From: Spirosoma sp. SC4-14
GTDB taxonomy: Bacteria; Bacteroidota; Bacteroidia; Cytophagales; Spirosomataceae
Length of the DNA stretch: 64,000 bases
Assembly (NCBI RefSeq): GCF_037201965.1
Contig: NZ_CP147518.1
Span: 6,069,001-6,133,000 of the forward strand
Direction: 5' to 3'
In this document: positions 8,547 to 17,827 of the stretch, one piece after another
How positions within the stretch are numbered: the stretch's first letter is position 1
Layout: each line of letters starts with the position of its first letter
Made by a program: the position numbers and the translations under genes
The notes under the pieces: generated by a model
What the model was told of the DNA's origin: nothing
Database searches by the model: none
What the model saw: the letters and a program-made list of their open reading frames with translations, nothing else

Positions 8547-10832
8547 TCACAGCCGCACCGTTCGCAACCGCAGGCTGTTCGTTACGACCGATACGGAACT
8601 GAGCGCCATGGCGGCTCCGGCAATCATAGGATTCAGCAAAAAGCCAAACGCCGGATACAGGACTCCCGCAGCAATTGGAATCCCAATCACATTATAGATA
8701 AATGCCCAGAACAGATTCTGCCGAATTGCCTGAACGGTTTTCCGCGACAGTTGTAATGCTTTCGGCACACTGGTCAAATCAGACGTGATAAGCGTCATTT
8801 TGGCTACGTCCATGGCAATATCGGAACCTTTGCCCATCGCTACACTCACATCGGCCTGCGCCAGTGCCTGCGAGTCGTTAATGCCATCGCCCACCATAGC
8901 CACTACGTTGCCCTGCGCCTGTAGTTCCTTCACAAATGCCGCTTTATCAGACGGCAATACATCGGATCGGTAGTTGCGAATGCCAGCCTGCCGGGCAATG
9001 GCGGCTGCGGTCTGGGCATTATCGCCGGTCATCATATACACATCGATACCCTGCTGCTGAAGTTTTTCGACAGCCTGACGCGATGTGGCTTTTATAGGAT
9101 CGGCAATGGCAATCAAGGCCAGCACCTGCCAGTCGTCGGCAAAGAAAACAACCGTTTTAGCCGCTTTCCGAAGCTCATCAGCCTGGGTCTGGATCGTATT
9201 GCTTAGCGCAATACCTTTCGATTCAACTAATGCCTGGTTGCCAATAGTATAGGTTTTGTTCTGATACATTCCCTGCACGCCATGACCGGTTATGCTCTCG
9301 AACCGTTCGATAGCAACACCAGCCATGTCTGAAAGCTTTAGGGACTCAGTAACGGCATCGGCCAGCGGATGTTCCGACTGCAACTCAAGGGCATACAGTA
9401 CTGACGTTAGGTGCGGTTGCTGGTCAGCACTGGCCAGCCAGATCAAATCTGTCACTACCGGTTTTCCTTCGGTAAGTGTGCCGGTTTTATCGAGCACCAC
9501 GGCATTGACCCGGTATCCGAGTTCAAGGCTTTCGGCATCTTTAATGAGGATGTTATTTTCAGCTCCCTTCCCTACCCCAACCATAATGGCCGTTGGCGTG
9601 GCCAATCCAAGCGCACAAGGGCAGGCAATCACCAGCACCGTTACAGAAGTTAGTAACGCCGTTGTCAGTGCGTTTTCGCCACCGACAACCATCCAGACAA
9701 TAAACGTCAGTACGGCAATGCCCAACACGACCGGCACAAATATGGCCGCAATTTTGTCGACCAGCCGCTGAACGGGTGCTTTGCTCCCCTGAGCCTCCTG
9801 CACGGTCCGAATGATTCGGGCAAGCACCGTGTTGGCTCCGACCTTGTCGGCCCGAAACCGAAAACTTCCTTTCTGGTTGATCGTACCCGCAAATACAGCT
9901 CCTCCTGTTATTTTCTCTACCGGAATTGGCTCGCCACTAATCATGCTTTCGTCGACGAACGATGCTCCCGCTACCACAACGCCATCGACCGGAATTCGCT
10001 CACCCGGCCGCACAACCAGCACATCGCCTACCTGTACGTCGGCAATTGGAATGTCGCGTTCGGTATCACCGTCGACAAGTCGTACGGTTTTGGGCTGAAG
10101 CCCCATCAATTTTTTTATAGCCGACGACGTATTCGATTTGGCACGCTCTTCGAGCAATTTGCCCAATGAGATAAAGGCAATCACAACCGCTGCCGCTTCG
10201 AAATAAACGTGCGGATGCTGTCCTCGTTTCGTCCAGAAATCGGGATTGATGGTTGTGAAGGCACTGAACAGGAACGCAATACCGGTGCTGAGGGCCACTA
10301 GCGTATCCATATTTGCGTTTCCGTGCCGCGCCTGTTTCCAGGCATTCGTAAAATACGAGCGGCCAAGCCCAAACACAACGGGAGCTGCCAGGGCCATCAT
10401 GATGTAATTCGCATAAGGCCCCGGAAATCCGGGACGATCCATAAATACCATCCCGATCAGCACAATAGGAATCGACAGCACAACGGCCCAGATGGTTCGC
10501 TGCCGGAGTGTATTATACTGTTGCTGTTGTGCTTCCTGCTGAATCTGCCAGGCATCGTCGCCCGTGACCTCGTCGTTCTCGATAACAATGTCGTATCCAA
10601 TCGATTGTACGGCCTTCTGCAACCCTTCGGGAGTTACAACTGTCGGATCATATTGCACCCAGGCACTCTGATTGGCGTAGTTGACTCCCGCATCGTTCAC
10701 ACCCGGTGTATGTTTGAGAATCGACTCAACGCTGACAGCGCAGGCCGCACAACTCATTTCCAGCACCGGAAACGTTTTTTTTATAGCCGAAGCCGTTGCT
10801 TTGGACTTCGGCTCAGAAACAGAGGTGTTCAT
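8547..10832 (-). CDS. copA: Copper-translocating P1B-type ATPase
   Basis: Inner-membrane P1B ATPase of 761 aa that exports Cu(I), using ATP. One N-terminal HMA domain (about 20-85) carries MSCAAC with metal ligands C28 and C31. Further on are the actuator-domain motif SGEPIPVEK, the transmembrane CPC metal site (C404-P405-C406), the phosphorylation motif DKTGTLTEG (D448), SEHPLADA in the N domain, and TGDN and GDGINDSQAL in the P domain. CPC plus an MxCxxC HMA domain is the Cu+/Ag+ pattern and does not suggest Zn/Cd. A small CopZ-like gene lies directly upstream in the same direction. No CueR/CsoR-type regulator is visible nearby. Confidence 0.95.
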   Translation of the reverse strand: MNTSVSEPKSKATASAIKKTFPVLEMSCAACAVSVESILKHTPGVNDAGVNYANQSAWVQYDPTVVTPEGLQKAVQSIGYDIVIENDEVTGDDAWQIQQEAQQQQYNTLRQRTIWAVVLSIPIVLIGMVFMDRPGFPGPYANYIMMALAAPVVFGLGRSYFTNAWKQARHGNANMDTLVALSTGIAFLFSAFTTINPDFWTKRGQHPHVYFEAAAVVIAFISLGKLLEERAKSNTSSAIKKLMGLQPKTVRLVDGDTERDIPIADVQVGDVLVVRPGERIPVDGVVVAGASFVDESMISGEPIPVEKITGGAVFAGTINQKGSFRFRADKVGANTVLARIIRTVQEAQGSKAPVQRLVDKIAAIFVPVVLGIAVLTFIVWMVVGGENALTTALLTSVTVLVIACPCALGLATPTAIMVGVGKGAENNILIKDAESLELGYRVNAVVLDKTGTLTEGKPVVTDLIWLASADQQPHLTSVLYALELQSEHPLADAVTESLKLSDMAGVAIERFESITGHGVQGMYQNKTYTIGNQALVESKGIALSNTIQTQADELRKAAKTVVFFADDWQVLALIAIADPIKATSRQAVEKLQQQGIDVYMMTGDNAQTAAAIARQAGIRNYRSDVLPSDKAAFVKELQAQGNVVAMVGDGINDSQALAQADVSVAMGKGSDIAMDVAKMTLITSDLTSVPKALQLSRKTVQAIRQNLFWAFIYNVIGIPIAAGVLYPAFGFLLNPMIAGAAMALSSVSVVTNSLRLRTVRL

Positions 10833-10860
10833 TTGGTTTCGGGATTCCGTTTATAGTTCA

Positions 10861-10931
10861 TTGTTTATAGTCTATGGTTGCTCCGCCTATTCAGAACCTA
10901 AATGAGCAGAGCAATCATAGACTATAAACAA
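10861..10931 (-). repeat. Intercistronic 23-bp inverted repeat between copZ-like gene and copA
   Basis: Arms 10861-10883 and 10909-10931 pair over 23 bp with a single G-T type mismatch. The element lies between the chaperone gene and the ATPase gene and could attenuate read-through or stabilise the upstream message. Confidence 0.65.
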
Positions 10932-10953
10932 TAAATTATAAACCATAAACTCA

Positions 10954-11160
10954 TTAGTTCAACAACTCCGCTTTATATCCGGCCTTTTCGAGCGCTTGTT
11001 TAACGTCGGTAGCCGTTCCGGTATCGGTTGTGAGCACCTTATTAACGTCCTGAAGATCAACCTGCCAGTGACCTTCGCCAACAGTTTCATTCAAAAAAGG
11101 AGTAACGGTGGCAATACAGCCCCCGCATTTGATATTGGTCTTAAATTTGAGAGTTTCCAT
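10954..11160 (-). CDS. CopZ-like heavy-metal-associated chaperone
   Basis: Cytosolic 68-aa HMA-fold protein with the metal-binding loop IKCGGCIATV. Length and the CxxC loop match CopZ/Atx1-type chaperones that hand Cu(I) to CopA. It precedes copA on the same strand, separated by 121 nt that hold a long inverted repeat. The CGGC motif also occurs in mercury- and nickel-linked HMA proteins, but the copA neighbour favours copper. Confidence 0.82.
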   Translation of the reverse strand: METLKFKTNIKCGGCIATVTPFLNETVGEGHWQVDLQDVNKVLTTDTGTATDVKQALEKAGYKAELLN

Positions 11161-11446
11161 AATAGCATTATTTATCCCTGATTGTCAGTCTGTTTCCCCA
11201 ATAACCCAGGCGAACCAGACCGGCAGAACAAAGGTCGTCTGGCTGAGCCGTTTTTCTGTTACAGAATTGCAGACCAGCTTTATAAAATAACCTGAATAAA
11301 GAAAAATGAGTTGCTTTCGCAGATACATAGACCGGCAAAATCTGACAACTCTGGTCGAGTTTCTTATTAAAAAAACAAAACCATTGGTCAAGTAGTTATC
11401 ACATCGACTTTCCAACGAGTCAGTACCGTAGCTCAACGATTTATTT

Positions 11447-12994
11447 ATGAAAAGTTTACCTATGAAACCAACCGAAAACCCGGCGCTGCTGCGGGCTGCC
11501 TTAAATCATTCGGGTGGTGGAGTTATGCTGTTCGAATGCCTTCGGACAGCAACTGGTCATATTCAGGATTTTCGACTGATCGTTGCTAACCAGTTTGCCG
11601 AGTCCATTGTTGGTATGAGTGAAGCCGACATGCTGAATCGGCTGGCCAGTGAACTACTTCCTCAACTAACAGCATTGCAAGAACAGGCTGTAGAGGTTGT
11701 CGATACGGGCAAGACGGTCGAAACTGAACTGTCAGTTTGGTCATCAGCTCAGTCAACTAATCGATGGTTCAGGGCTAGCCTTCAAAAATATGGCGATGGT
11801 CTGGCTCTGTCGCTTGTCGATATTACATCGATCAGACAGGAAACCAGTTTGATTGAGGATGTTCTGAACGGCTCAATCAATGGTATGATTGCTTATGATG
11901 CCCTACGGGACAACAACGGGAATCTCTATGATTTGCGGGTGCGGCTGGCTAACGAGGCCGCGGTTCGGATTCTTGGCAGATCGCTACCGTCACTACTCAA
12001 TCAGACCTTACGAACCCTCTTTCCGTCTGTTACGACAACAGGTTTATTTGATCGTTACAAACATACCGTCGATACGGGCGAATCGCAGCGGTTTGAGTTT
12101 CATTATACGCACGACGGATTAAATGGCTGGTTCGATATTTCGATCTGCAAACTTGGCGATGGCATGCTGCTGACCTTTATGGATATTACCTCCACAAAGC
12201 ATTACGAGCAGAATTTGCAGAACCTGATCGCTACCTTAAAACAATCGAACCAGAATCTGGAACGATTTGCCTACGTAGCCAGTCATGATTTGCAGGAGCC
12301 CCTCCGAAAAATCCAGTCGTTTGGCGATATACTGCTTAGCCAGTCGGAGGACAGTTTAGGCCCCAGCAGTCTCAATCTGATTAACCGGATGCAATTGGCC
12401 GCCCAACGGATGAACACGCTTATTCATGACCTGCTCGCCTTTTCGCGGTTATCGGCAGAACATCAATCGTTCAAACGGATCAGTTTACAGCAGATTGTCA
12501 GTGATGTACTGAACGATCTGGAAGTCGCAATCCACGATAAAAAAGCGATTATCGATGTCGATTCTTTACCTATTATTGAAGGCGATCGCGGCCAACTGTA
12601 TCAGCTTTTTCAGAATTTACTGAGCAATTCGCTAAAATTCATTTTTCCCAATACAATTGCCCGCATTCGTATCGACTGCAAGCAATTGACCGGAGCAGAC
12701 ATCATTCCGCTGCCAGGGCAAACGGTGTCGGGCACCGATCTGAATCATCTGTTTTATGCGATTGGTGTTATCGACAACGGCATTGGTTTCGATGAAAAAT
12801 ACCTGAACCAGATTTTCACTGTTTTTCAGCGGCTACACACCCGCAGTGAATATCAGGGCACGGGTATAGGTTTGTCGATTGTGCAGAAAGTTGCCGAAAA
12901 TCATAAAGGCTACATTAGTGCCCACAGTAAACCAGGCCACGGGGCAACATTTACGGTCTACCTTCCTGTTCTGGAGAAACAAGTTAGTTTGTAG
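11447..12994 (+). CDS. Soluble PAS-domain sensor histidine kinase
   Basis: Predicted cytoplasmic histidine kinase of 515 aa with no transmembrane segment. Two PAS-like domains (about 10-125 and 130-250) precede a short coiled segment, the HisKA H-box ASHDLQEPLRKIQ (His280) and an HATPase domain with FQNLLSNSLKF (N box), VIDNGIGFDEKY (G1) and GTGIGLSIVQKV (G2). It resembles the phytochrome-like/PAS kinase class abundant in Cytophagales. There is no receiver domain and no adjacent response regulator gene, so it is an orphan kinase. Starts at 11447 or 11462 are both possible. Its stop codon lies inside a perfect hairpin shared with the convergent next gene. Confidence 0.9.
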   Translation: MKSLPMKPTENPALLRAALNHSGGGVMLFECLRTATGHIQDFRLIVANQFAESIVGMSEADMLNRLASELLPQLTALQEQAVEVVDTGKTVETELSVWSSAQSTNRWFRASLQKYGDGLALSLVDITSIRQETSLIEDVLNGSINGMIAYDALRDNNGNLYDLRVRLANEAAVRILGRSLPSLLNQTLRTLFPSVTTTGLFDRYKHTVDTGESQRFEFHYTHDGLNGWFDISICKLGDGMLLTFMDITSTKHYEQNLQNLIATLKQSNQNLERFAYVASHDLQEPLRKIQSFGDILLSQSEDSLGPSSLNLINRMQLAAQRMNTLIHDLLAFSRLSAEHQSFKRISLQQIVSDVLNDLEVAIHDKKAIIDVDSLPIIEGDRGQLYQLFQNLLSNSLKFIFPNTIARIRIDCKQLTGADIIPLPGQTVSGTDLNHLFYAIGVIDNGIGFDEKYLNQIFTVFQRLHTRSEYQGTGIGLSIVQKVAENHKGYISAHSKPGHGATFTVYLPVLEKQVSL

Positions 12995-13055
12995 TTTATG
13001 GTTGCTCTGCTGGAGAAAGTACTTAAGGGCAGAGCAACCATAAACTACAAACTAA
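12984..13055. terminator. Bidirectional perfect 27-bp hairpin spanning two stop codons
   Basis: Arms 12984-13010 and 13029-13055 are perfectly complementary over 27 bp with an 18-nt loop. The left arm contains the TAG of the histidine kinase (12992-12994) and the right arm contains the stop of the convergent gene (13052-13054). The position suggests a shared terminator. Confidence 0.8.
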
Positions 13056-13414
13056 TACCGCTCATTGCCTTCCTCCTCTTCCTCGGCAAGTTCAGCGATT
13101 TCATTGTCCAGCTCATCGTCTGAAATATCTTCCAGCAAATCGGCGGGCAAATCGTCCATATCTTCGCCGTTCGAGACTTCGTCGGTCGCATGGCGGGCCG
13201 TAGCGTTATCGGTGTATAGCAATGTGTCGGAAGCTTCTTCATCGCCCGGATTCAGAATATCAGGCCGATTTCTGACGCCCAGACCTGCATAGACGACAGC
13301 ATCTTCTTCTTCGTTGTTGTCGGGCATATTATTATGCTGGGGCGACATTCCTTCCAGTGGCCCGCCGGTATTCTGATCGACGCGCTGCCGGTCTGAATTG
13401 TTCGTATTTTCCAT
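13052..13414 (-). CDS. Small acidic hypothetical protein
   Basis: Unrecognised 120-aa protein, strongly acidic, rich in Asp, Glu and Asn, with no signal peptide or membrane segment. The C-terminal half (LPADLLEDISDDELDNEIAE) could form acidic helices. It looks largely disordered. The clean start (MENTNNSDRQ), an intergenic space upstream and a shared hairpin terminator downstream support a real gene. The function cannot be inferred. Confidence 0.6.
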   Translation of the reverse strand: MENTNNSDRQRVDQNTGGPLEGMSPQHNNMPDNNEEEDAVVYAGLGVRNRPDILNPGDEEASDTLLYTDNATARHATDEVSNGEDMDDLPADLLEDISDDELDNEIAELAEEEEEGNERY

Positions 13415-13473
13415 AATGGTTCAGTGGTTAGTTTCAGTAACTAAGAAACTATCAATTCAGGAAAGAGTTTTCG

Positions 13474-15711
13474 TTACTTCCATAGAACTACTTTCTGTAT
13501 TTGCGCAGGCCGGTTATCGGCCGATAATCGAAGCAAATAGGTACCATCGGGTAAGGTTCCCAGATCGAGCACCGATTCCTGATCAATTGTTACGGTCTGA
13601 ACGGGCAACATCGATTGCCCCGATAACGAAGTCAGCTCAATACGACCCGTATAGGGTGGCCGAACGGTCAGATACCGATCGGTTGGATTTGGAAATACCC
13701 AGGGGCCGGTGGGTTCTTCGGGCAAGCCCGTAACAACTATTTTCTGCGATGTATTTTTTAGATACCGAATTCCGCCGGCTACACTTCCCACCAGCAAATC
13801 GGGCAATTGATCGCCATCGAGATCAGCTACCGTAGCAATGAGACCTTTGCCAGGCAAGCCGATAGCGGGTAACGAATCGAGCAATGTCAGCGACTGGTCA
13901 GGTTTATCGGGAAACTGATAAATCCGCACCCGACCATTGGTAGAAGCCGTAATGATTTCGTTTTTCTGATCGCCATTCAGATCGGCCACTACCAGCGAGC
14001 GTGCCCTATCATAATAGGAGTTATCGTTGGTGAATCCGCCAAAAGTCTGATTCTGCAACTGCAATACGGGATTTGCTGCTGTTCCCGTATTCCGGTAATA
14101 CTGCACCGTGCCATCGAGTTTTCCGACCAATACATCCATCTTACCATCATGATCGACATCAGTAAACGCAGGCAACTCGCCCGGCACCATTTGTCCGCCC
14201 GGATTTGGCCATAGAACGGCGCTGGCAGTATTATATTGAACTGCCGCTCCACGGGCCGCTGCGTTTAAAAACACCCGCGTTTCGAAGCTCTTTCCTACTC
14301 CGGTCACAATCAGGTCTATGCTCCCATTGCCATCTACATCGGCAAAGGCAGGAATTGTTCCATAGAGTCCGAATGCCTGTGTTAGGCCCAGATAATCAGT
14401 TGTAACGAGCGAAAACGCCGGATTCTGGGTTGTCCCTTTATTTTCAAAATGCCATAAACTGGCCTTATAAGCCGATCCAGAGCGAACACCGCTGTAGCCG
14501 ATCAGCAAGTCCAGATCGCCATCGCCATCGAGGTCGGCCAATGCCGGGGCTGCGCTTTCGCCCAGATCGAGCATCTCGCTTTGCAGAAAATCTTTCTGAA
14601 CCAGTTGAAAACTGGGTTTCTGGTTTGTGCCTATATTCCGATAAAACCAGCCCGACGCCCTAAAATCGTAGGCGTAGTTATCATTGAAATCGTTATAGGT
14701 CGAAGCCAGAAGGTCTTTCACACCGTCGCCATCGGCATCTTCCCAATAGGCAGCCGCATAAGCCGGGAATATAATTGGGTTCTGGGCCGGATACAGGCTA
14801 TCGAACGACGTAAATCGGGCGTTTTCGTCGTTGGTTCCGGTGTTGTGCAGCACTGCCAGATTTTCGCAGGTTACGAACCCAAACAGCAGGTCTTTTTTGC
14901 CATCGCCATCGGTATCCAAAATGCTCAGCGTATTGCCCGAATGCGCTGGTCTGGCTCCCCTCTGGCTAATCGTTGCTGACCCAACGGTTCCATCGCACTG
15001 AATGCCGAAGGTGAAGTCGTTGCAATATTCTTTAATAAAATGGCCCCAGATCTGGCAACTCGACCGCACAAAGTCGAGCCCATCTTTTCTGCCCGTCCGC
15101 TCCACACTCATGTTCTGGTGGTAGTCGATAATGTTACCCGTTGGATCGAATGAAAGAATATCGATATCGCCGTCGTCGTCATAATCAGTAATAGCGGGAA
15201 AATCTGTCGATCCGGCATATAAAATCTGTTTTCCCGCAAAGCCTACCGTCATGACCGGATTGACTGCCGACTGGAAGGAAATCTGACCATTCTGGAACAC
15301 ATTCCGATAAACGGCAATACTCCCCGCCCCGAGCGTAAAGAGGTCTTTCCGACCGTCGCCATCATAATCGACTAGCACCAGCCAACTATTAATTTCAGGA
15401 AACACAGCCTCGTATTCGGGTGCATACTGCCAGGCAATGCCACTGCCGGTGGGGTTATCGATAGCAACAAAGGTGCTGACTTTGCTGGTTGCCCGGTCAA
15501 ACACCACCAGATCGTCGCGCTCGTCGCTGTTTAGCCGAACGGTTGCATACTGGGTGGCATTCAGGCCACCCACCCATGGATTGAGCAAAGCCCGGCCATT
15601 TATACTAACGGTAGGTTTCTGATCATACTGAAAGCCATAGGCCGGTGTAGCCGACTGGCCTTTTGTTAGCAGCGGAAGCGCGAAAAAACAAAGCGTAAAC
15701 AGCTTTTTCAT
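13474..15711 (-). CDS. FG-GAP/VCBS-repeat secreted protein with T9SS sorting domain
   Basis: Secreted or surface protein of 745 aa. Signal peptide (MKKLFTLCFFALPLLTKGQS), then many FG-GAP/VCBS-type blades carrying calcium-loop motifs such as DYDGDGRKD, DYDDDGDID, DTDGDGKKD, DLDGDGDLD and DVDHDGKMD, consistent with an integrin-alpha-like beta propeller. The last 75 or so residues (VFPNPTDRYLTVRPP through GTYLLRLSADN) form a type A T9SS C-terminal sorting domain. A role in adhesion or polymer binding at the cell surface is a family-level inference. It has no obvious operon partner. Confidence 0.9.
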   Translation of the reverse strand: MKKLFTLCFFALPLLTKGQSATPAYGFQYDQKPTVSINGRALLNPWVGGLNATQYATVRLNSDERDDLVVFDRATSKVSTFVAIDNPTGSGIAWQYAPEYEAVFPEINSWLVLVDYDGDGRKDLFTLGAGSIAVYRNVFQNGQISFQSAVNPVMTVGFAGKQILYAGSTDFPAITDYDDDGDIDILSFDPTGNIIDYHQNMSVERTGRKDGLDFVRSSCQIWGHFIKEYCNDFTFGIQCDGTVGSATISQRGARPAHSGNTLSILDTDGDGKKDLLFGFVTCENLAVLHNTGTNDENARFTSFDSLYPAQNPIIFPAYAAAYWEDADGDGVKDLLASTYNDFNDNYAYDFRASGWFYRNIGTNQKPSFQLVQKDFLQSEMLDLGESAAPALADLDGDGDLDLLIGYSGVRSGSAYKASLWHFENKGTTQNPAFSLVTTDYLGLTQAFGLYGTIPAFADVDGNGSIDLIVTGVGKSFETRVFLNAAARGAAVQYNTASAVLWPNPGGQMVPGELPAFTDVDHDGKMDVLVGKLDGTVQYYRNTGTAANPVLQLQNQTFGGFTNDNSYYDRARSLVVADLNGDQKNEIITASTNGRVRIYQFPDKPDQSLTLLDSLPAIGLPGKGLIATVADLDGDQLPDLLVGSVAGGIRYLKNTSQKIVVTGLPEEPTGPWVFPNPTDRYLTVRPPYTGRIELTSLSGQSMLPVQTVTIDQESVLDLGTLPDGTYLLRLSADNRPAQIQKVVLWK

Positions 15712-15712
15712 C

Positions 15713-15720
15713 TAATTTTG
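15713..15720 (+). promoter_or_regulatory. Candidate -7 box upstream of murF
   Basis: TAATTTTG matches the Bacteroidota -7 consensus TAnnTTTG, 96 nt upstream of the murF start. No convincing -33 element was identified, so the assignment is tentative. Confidence 0.35.
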
Positions 15721-15815
15721 GGCAACTCTCAATAAAACGGCTTTCCATACAACGCTCAATAAACAGGCAGTTTGGAAACCCGATTCACACACAACAACGA
15801 ACTACGACTTCATTT

Positions 15816-17132
15816 ATGTCTATCGGTATGCGATCAACGGCAGAACTTTATTCGAAATTTCTGGAATGCACGGGCGTTTCGACAGATACGCGCAAGATTA
15901 CGGCCGACTGCCTGTTTGTGGCGCTTAAGGGTGATAAGTTCGACGGTAACCAGTTTGCCGAACAGGCGCTGGCCTCGGGTGCTCGTTATGCCCTTGTCGA
16001 TGATCCGGCGCTGGCGCACCACAACCGCTGTTTGCTGACATCGGATAGCCTCATGGCCTTGCAGGATCTGGCCCGTTACCACCGGCAAACGCTGAACATT
16101 CCAGTTATTGGGCTGACGGGGTCGAATGGTAAAACCACAACTAAAGAGCTGATCGCGGCTGTTTTGTCGAAGAACTATAGCACCTATGCCACCATCGGCA
16201 ATCTGAACAACCACATTGGCGTGCCTCTTACGCTGCTCTCCATTACCGAACAATATGAAATGGCTGTAGTGGAAATGGGGGCAAACCACCAGAAAGAAAT
16301 TGAATTGCTTTGCTCCATTGCGCAGCCGACCCACGGCCTGATTACTAACATAGGCAAAGCCCACCTCGAAGGGTTCGGTGGTATCGAAGGTGTTCGAAAA
16401 GGCAAAGGTGAGCTATACGACTATCTGGCGCAAAACGCCCGCACCGTATTTATTAACTCCCGCGACACTACCCTAACGGCCATGTATCGCGAACGCCTGA
16501 AGTCGATCCGGTCCGAAACCACCTTTGCCGAAGCGATTTTTTACCCTGGCGATCCTGTCGAACTGCTTCAGGAGTCGCCAATGGTGAGCTATCGGGACGC
16601 CGAAGGCCATGAAGTAACAACACATCTGCCCGGTCGGCATAATTTCGAAAATATGCTGGCTGCACTGGCCATTGGGCAGTATTTCGGGGTTTCGGTAGCC
16701 GACGCGAACCGGGCCATTGCCGACTACAATCCGACGAACAATCGTTCGCAGCTTATTCATAAAGGCTCCAACACCATTCTGCTGGATGCCTATAATGCCA
16801 ACCCTAGTTCGATGGCAGCAGCTATCCGGCAGTTTGCGGCCATGCCAGCCAAACGAAAAGTCGTCATTCTGGGTGATATGTATGAACTCGGCGACGAAAG
16901 CCCGGCCGAACATGCCGCACTGGGCAAACTCATTGCCGACAGCCAGTTCGATGTGGTGATTCTGGCCGGAAAAGATATGCAGCACGCGCTCGGATCGCTC
17001 CCCAAAGCCTACTACATTCCCGATAAGTTTTCGCTGCATAACTGGCTGATGGATCATCCCATGACCGATACCCATATTCTGGTGAAAGGATCACGCGGTA
17101 TGGGCCTGGAATCGGTCGTGCCGTTTTTGTGA
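15816..17132 (+). CDS. murF: UDP-N-acetylmuramoyl-tripeptide--D-alanyl-D-alanine ligase
   Basis: Cytoplasmic peptidoglycan precursor enzyme of 438 aa that adds D-Ala-D-Ala to UDP-MurNAc-tripeptide using ATP. The N-terminal substrate domain contains STDTRKI and DCLFVALKGDKFDG. The P-loop GLTGSNGKTTTKE is at about 99-111, followed by the Mur ligase central domain (VVEMGANHQKEIELL, NIGKAHLEGFGG) and the C-terminal domain (LLDAYNANPSSM, ILGDMYELGDES), all diagnostic of MurF. It stands alone here, away from a dcw cluster. An internal ATG at 15828 is an alternative start. Confidence 0.95.
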   Translation: MSIGMRSTAELYSKFLECTGVSTDTRKITADCLFVALKGDKFDGNQFAEQALASGARYALVDDPALAHHNRCLLTSDSLMALQDLARYHRQTLNIPVIGLTGSNGKTTTKELIAAVLSKNYSTYATIGNLNNHIGVPLTLLSITEQYEMAVVEMGANHQKEIELLCSIAQPTHGLITNIGKAHLEGFGGIEGVRKGKGELYDYLAQNARTVFINSRDTTLTAMYRERLKSIRSETTFAEAIFYPGDPVELLQESPMVSYRDAEGHEVTTHLPGRHNFENMLAALAIGQYFGVSVADANRAIADYNPTNNRSQLIHKGSNTILLDAYNANPSSMAAAIRQFAAMPAKRKVVILGDMYELGDESPAEHAALGKLIADSQFDVVILAGKDMQHALGSLPKAYYIPDKFSLHNWLMDHPMTDTHILVKGSRGMGLESVVPFL

Positions 17133-17192
17133 GGTTATCGATTCGGTTATGGAAATAGACGTTCTGGCAACTCTATTTCTAAAACTAATCTC

Positions 17193-17822
17193 ATGAACGT
17201 TTTAGGCACTGCAATCTTACTGGTTGGGCTATTGGCAACCGTCTCTCTTTCGTGTAAGCATTCGCCAGGTGCATTGCAGCGTGTAGCGGATGAAGACTAC
17301 CAGGTGTATTCGGCTTACCTAAACGATTTTATTTTTTATCCGAACATTCCACCAACGGGACAAATCGTCATCTACGACTCAACCAGCATGAGCCCCGCCG
17401 ATATTGATCCGAGAACCCCCTGGAGTTGGGTGCGTACCTATTCGGGCAACCGATGTTTTTATGAAAACGACTCGGTTACATGCCAGAAAGTAAAGGACCC
17501 CGTGTGGGTTTCACTGTTCGACTCACTGAAGAAACTACCCCAGCGCAGCCCTGTACACCTACTTCCAAAATTTGATGTTCATGCCTATAAGCCAATCCTA
17601 GGTTCGCGAGCCTTTATTACTCAGTTGGTTGAACACGAGCCTGCATTAACCCATTACGTTTTCACCTTTTCGTCAATTATCTATAATGCCAATAAAACCA
17701 AATCGCTTTTTTTCAGTAGTTTTTATTGTGGCGGGACTTGTGGACGTGGGGAGTTAATTATGCTGGAAAAAGTTAACCAGACCTGGAATCTGATCGATTG
17801 TTTCCGATTCTGGATTGCCTGA
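17193..17822 (+). CDS. Hypothetical lipoprotein
   Basis: Unrecognised 209-aa predicted lipoprotein with lipobox SLSC after a hydrophobic signal (MNVLGTAILLVGLLATVSLSC). The mature part has several aromatic and Cys residues (SGNRCFYENDSVTCQ, FYCGGTCGRGE), possibly disulphides, consistent with an exported protein. Five bases separate its stop from the next start, so it is likely co-transcribed with the GDSL hydrolase. Function unknown. Confidence 0.75.
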   Translation: MNVLGTAILLVGLLATVSLSCKHSPGALQRVADEDYQVYSAYLNDFIFYPNIPPTGQIVIYDSTSMSPADIDPRTPWSWVRTYSGNRCFYENDSVTCQKVKDPVWVSLFDSLKKLPQRSPVHLLPKFDVHAYKPILGSRAFITQLVEHEPALTHYVFTFSSIIYNANKTKSLFFSSFYCGGTCGRGELIMLEKVNQTWNLIDCFRFWIA

Positions 17823-17827
17823 CGCTT

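Noticed and set aside
10323..10856. Long plus-strand frame opposite copA
   Set aside because: It is antisense to a well-supported P-type ATPase, and its His/Arg-rich composition is typical of a shadow frame.
11185..11436. Open frame of 83 codons on the minus strand between copZ-like and histidine kinase genes
   Set aside because: No recognisable domain, unusual residue composition and no start context; probably chance. The region is more likely promoter DNA for both flanking genes.
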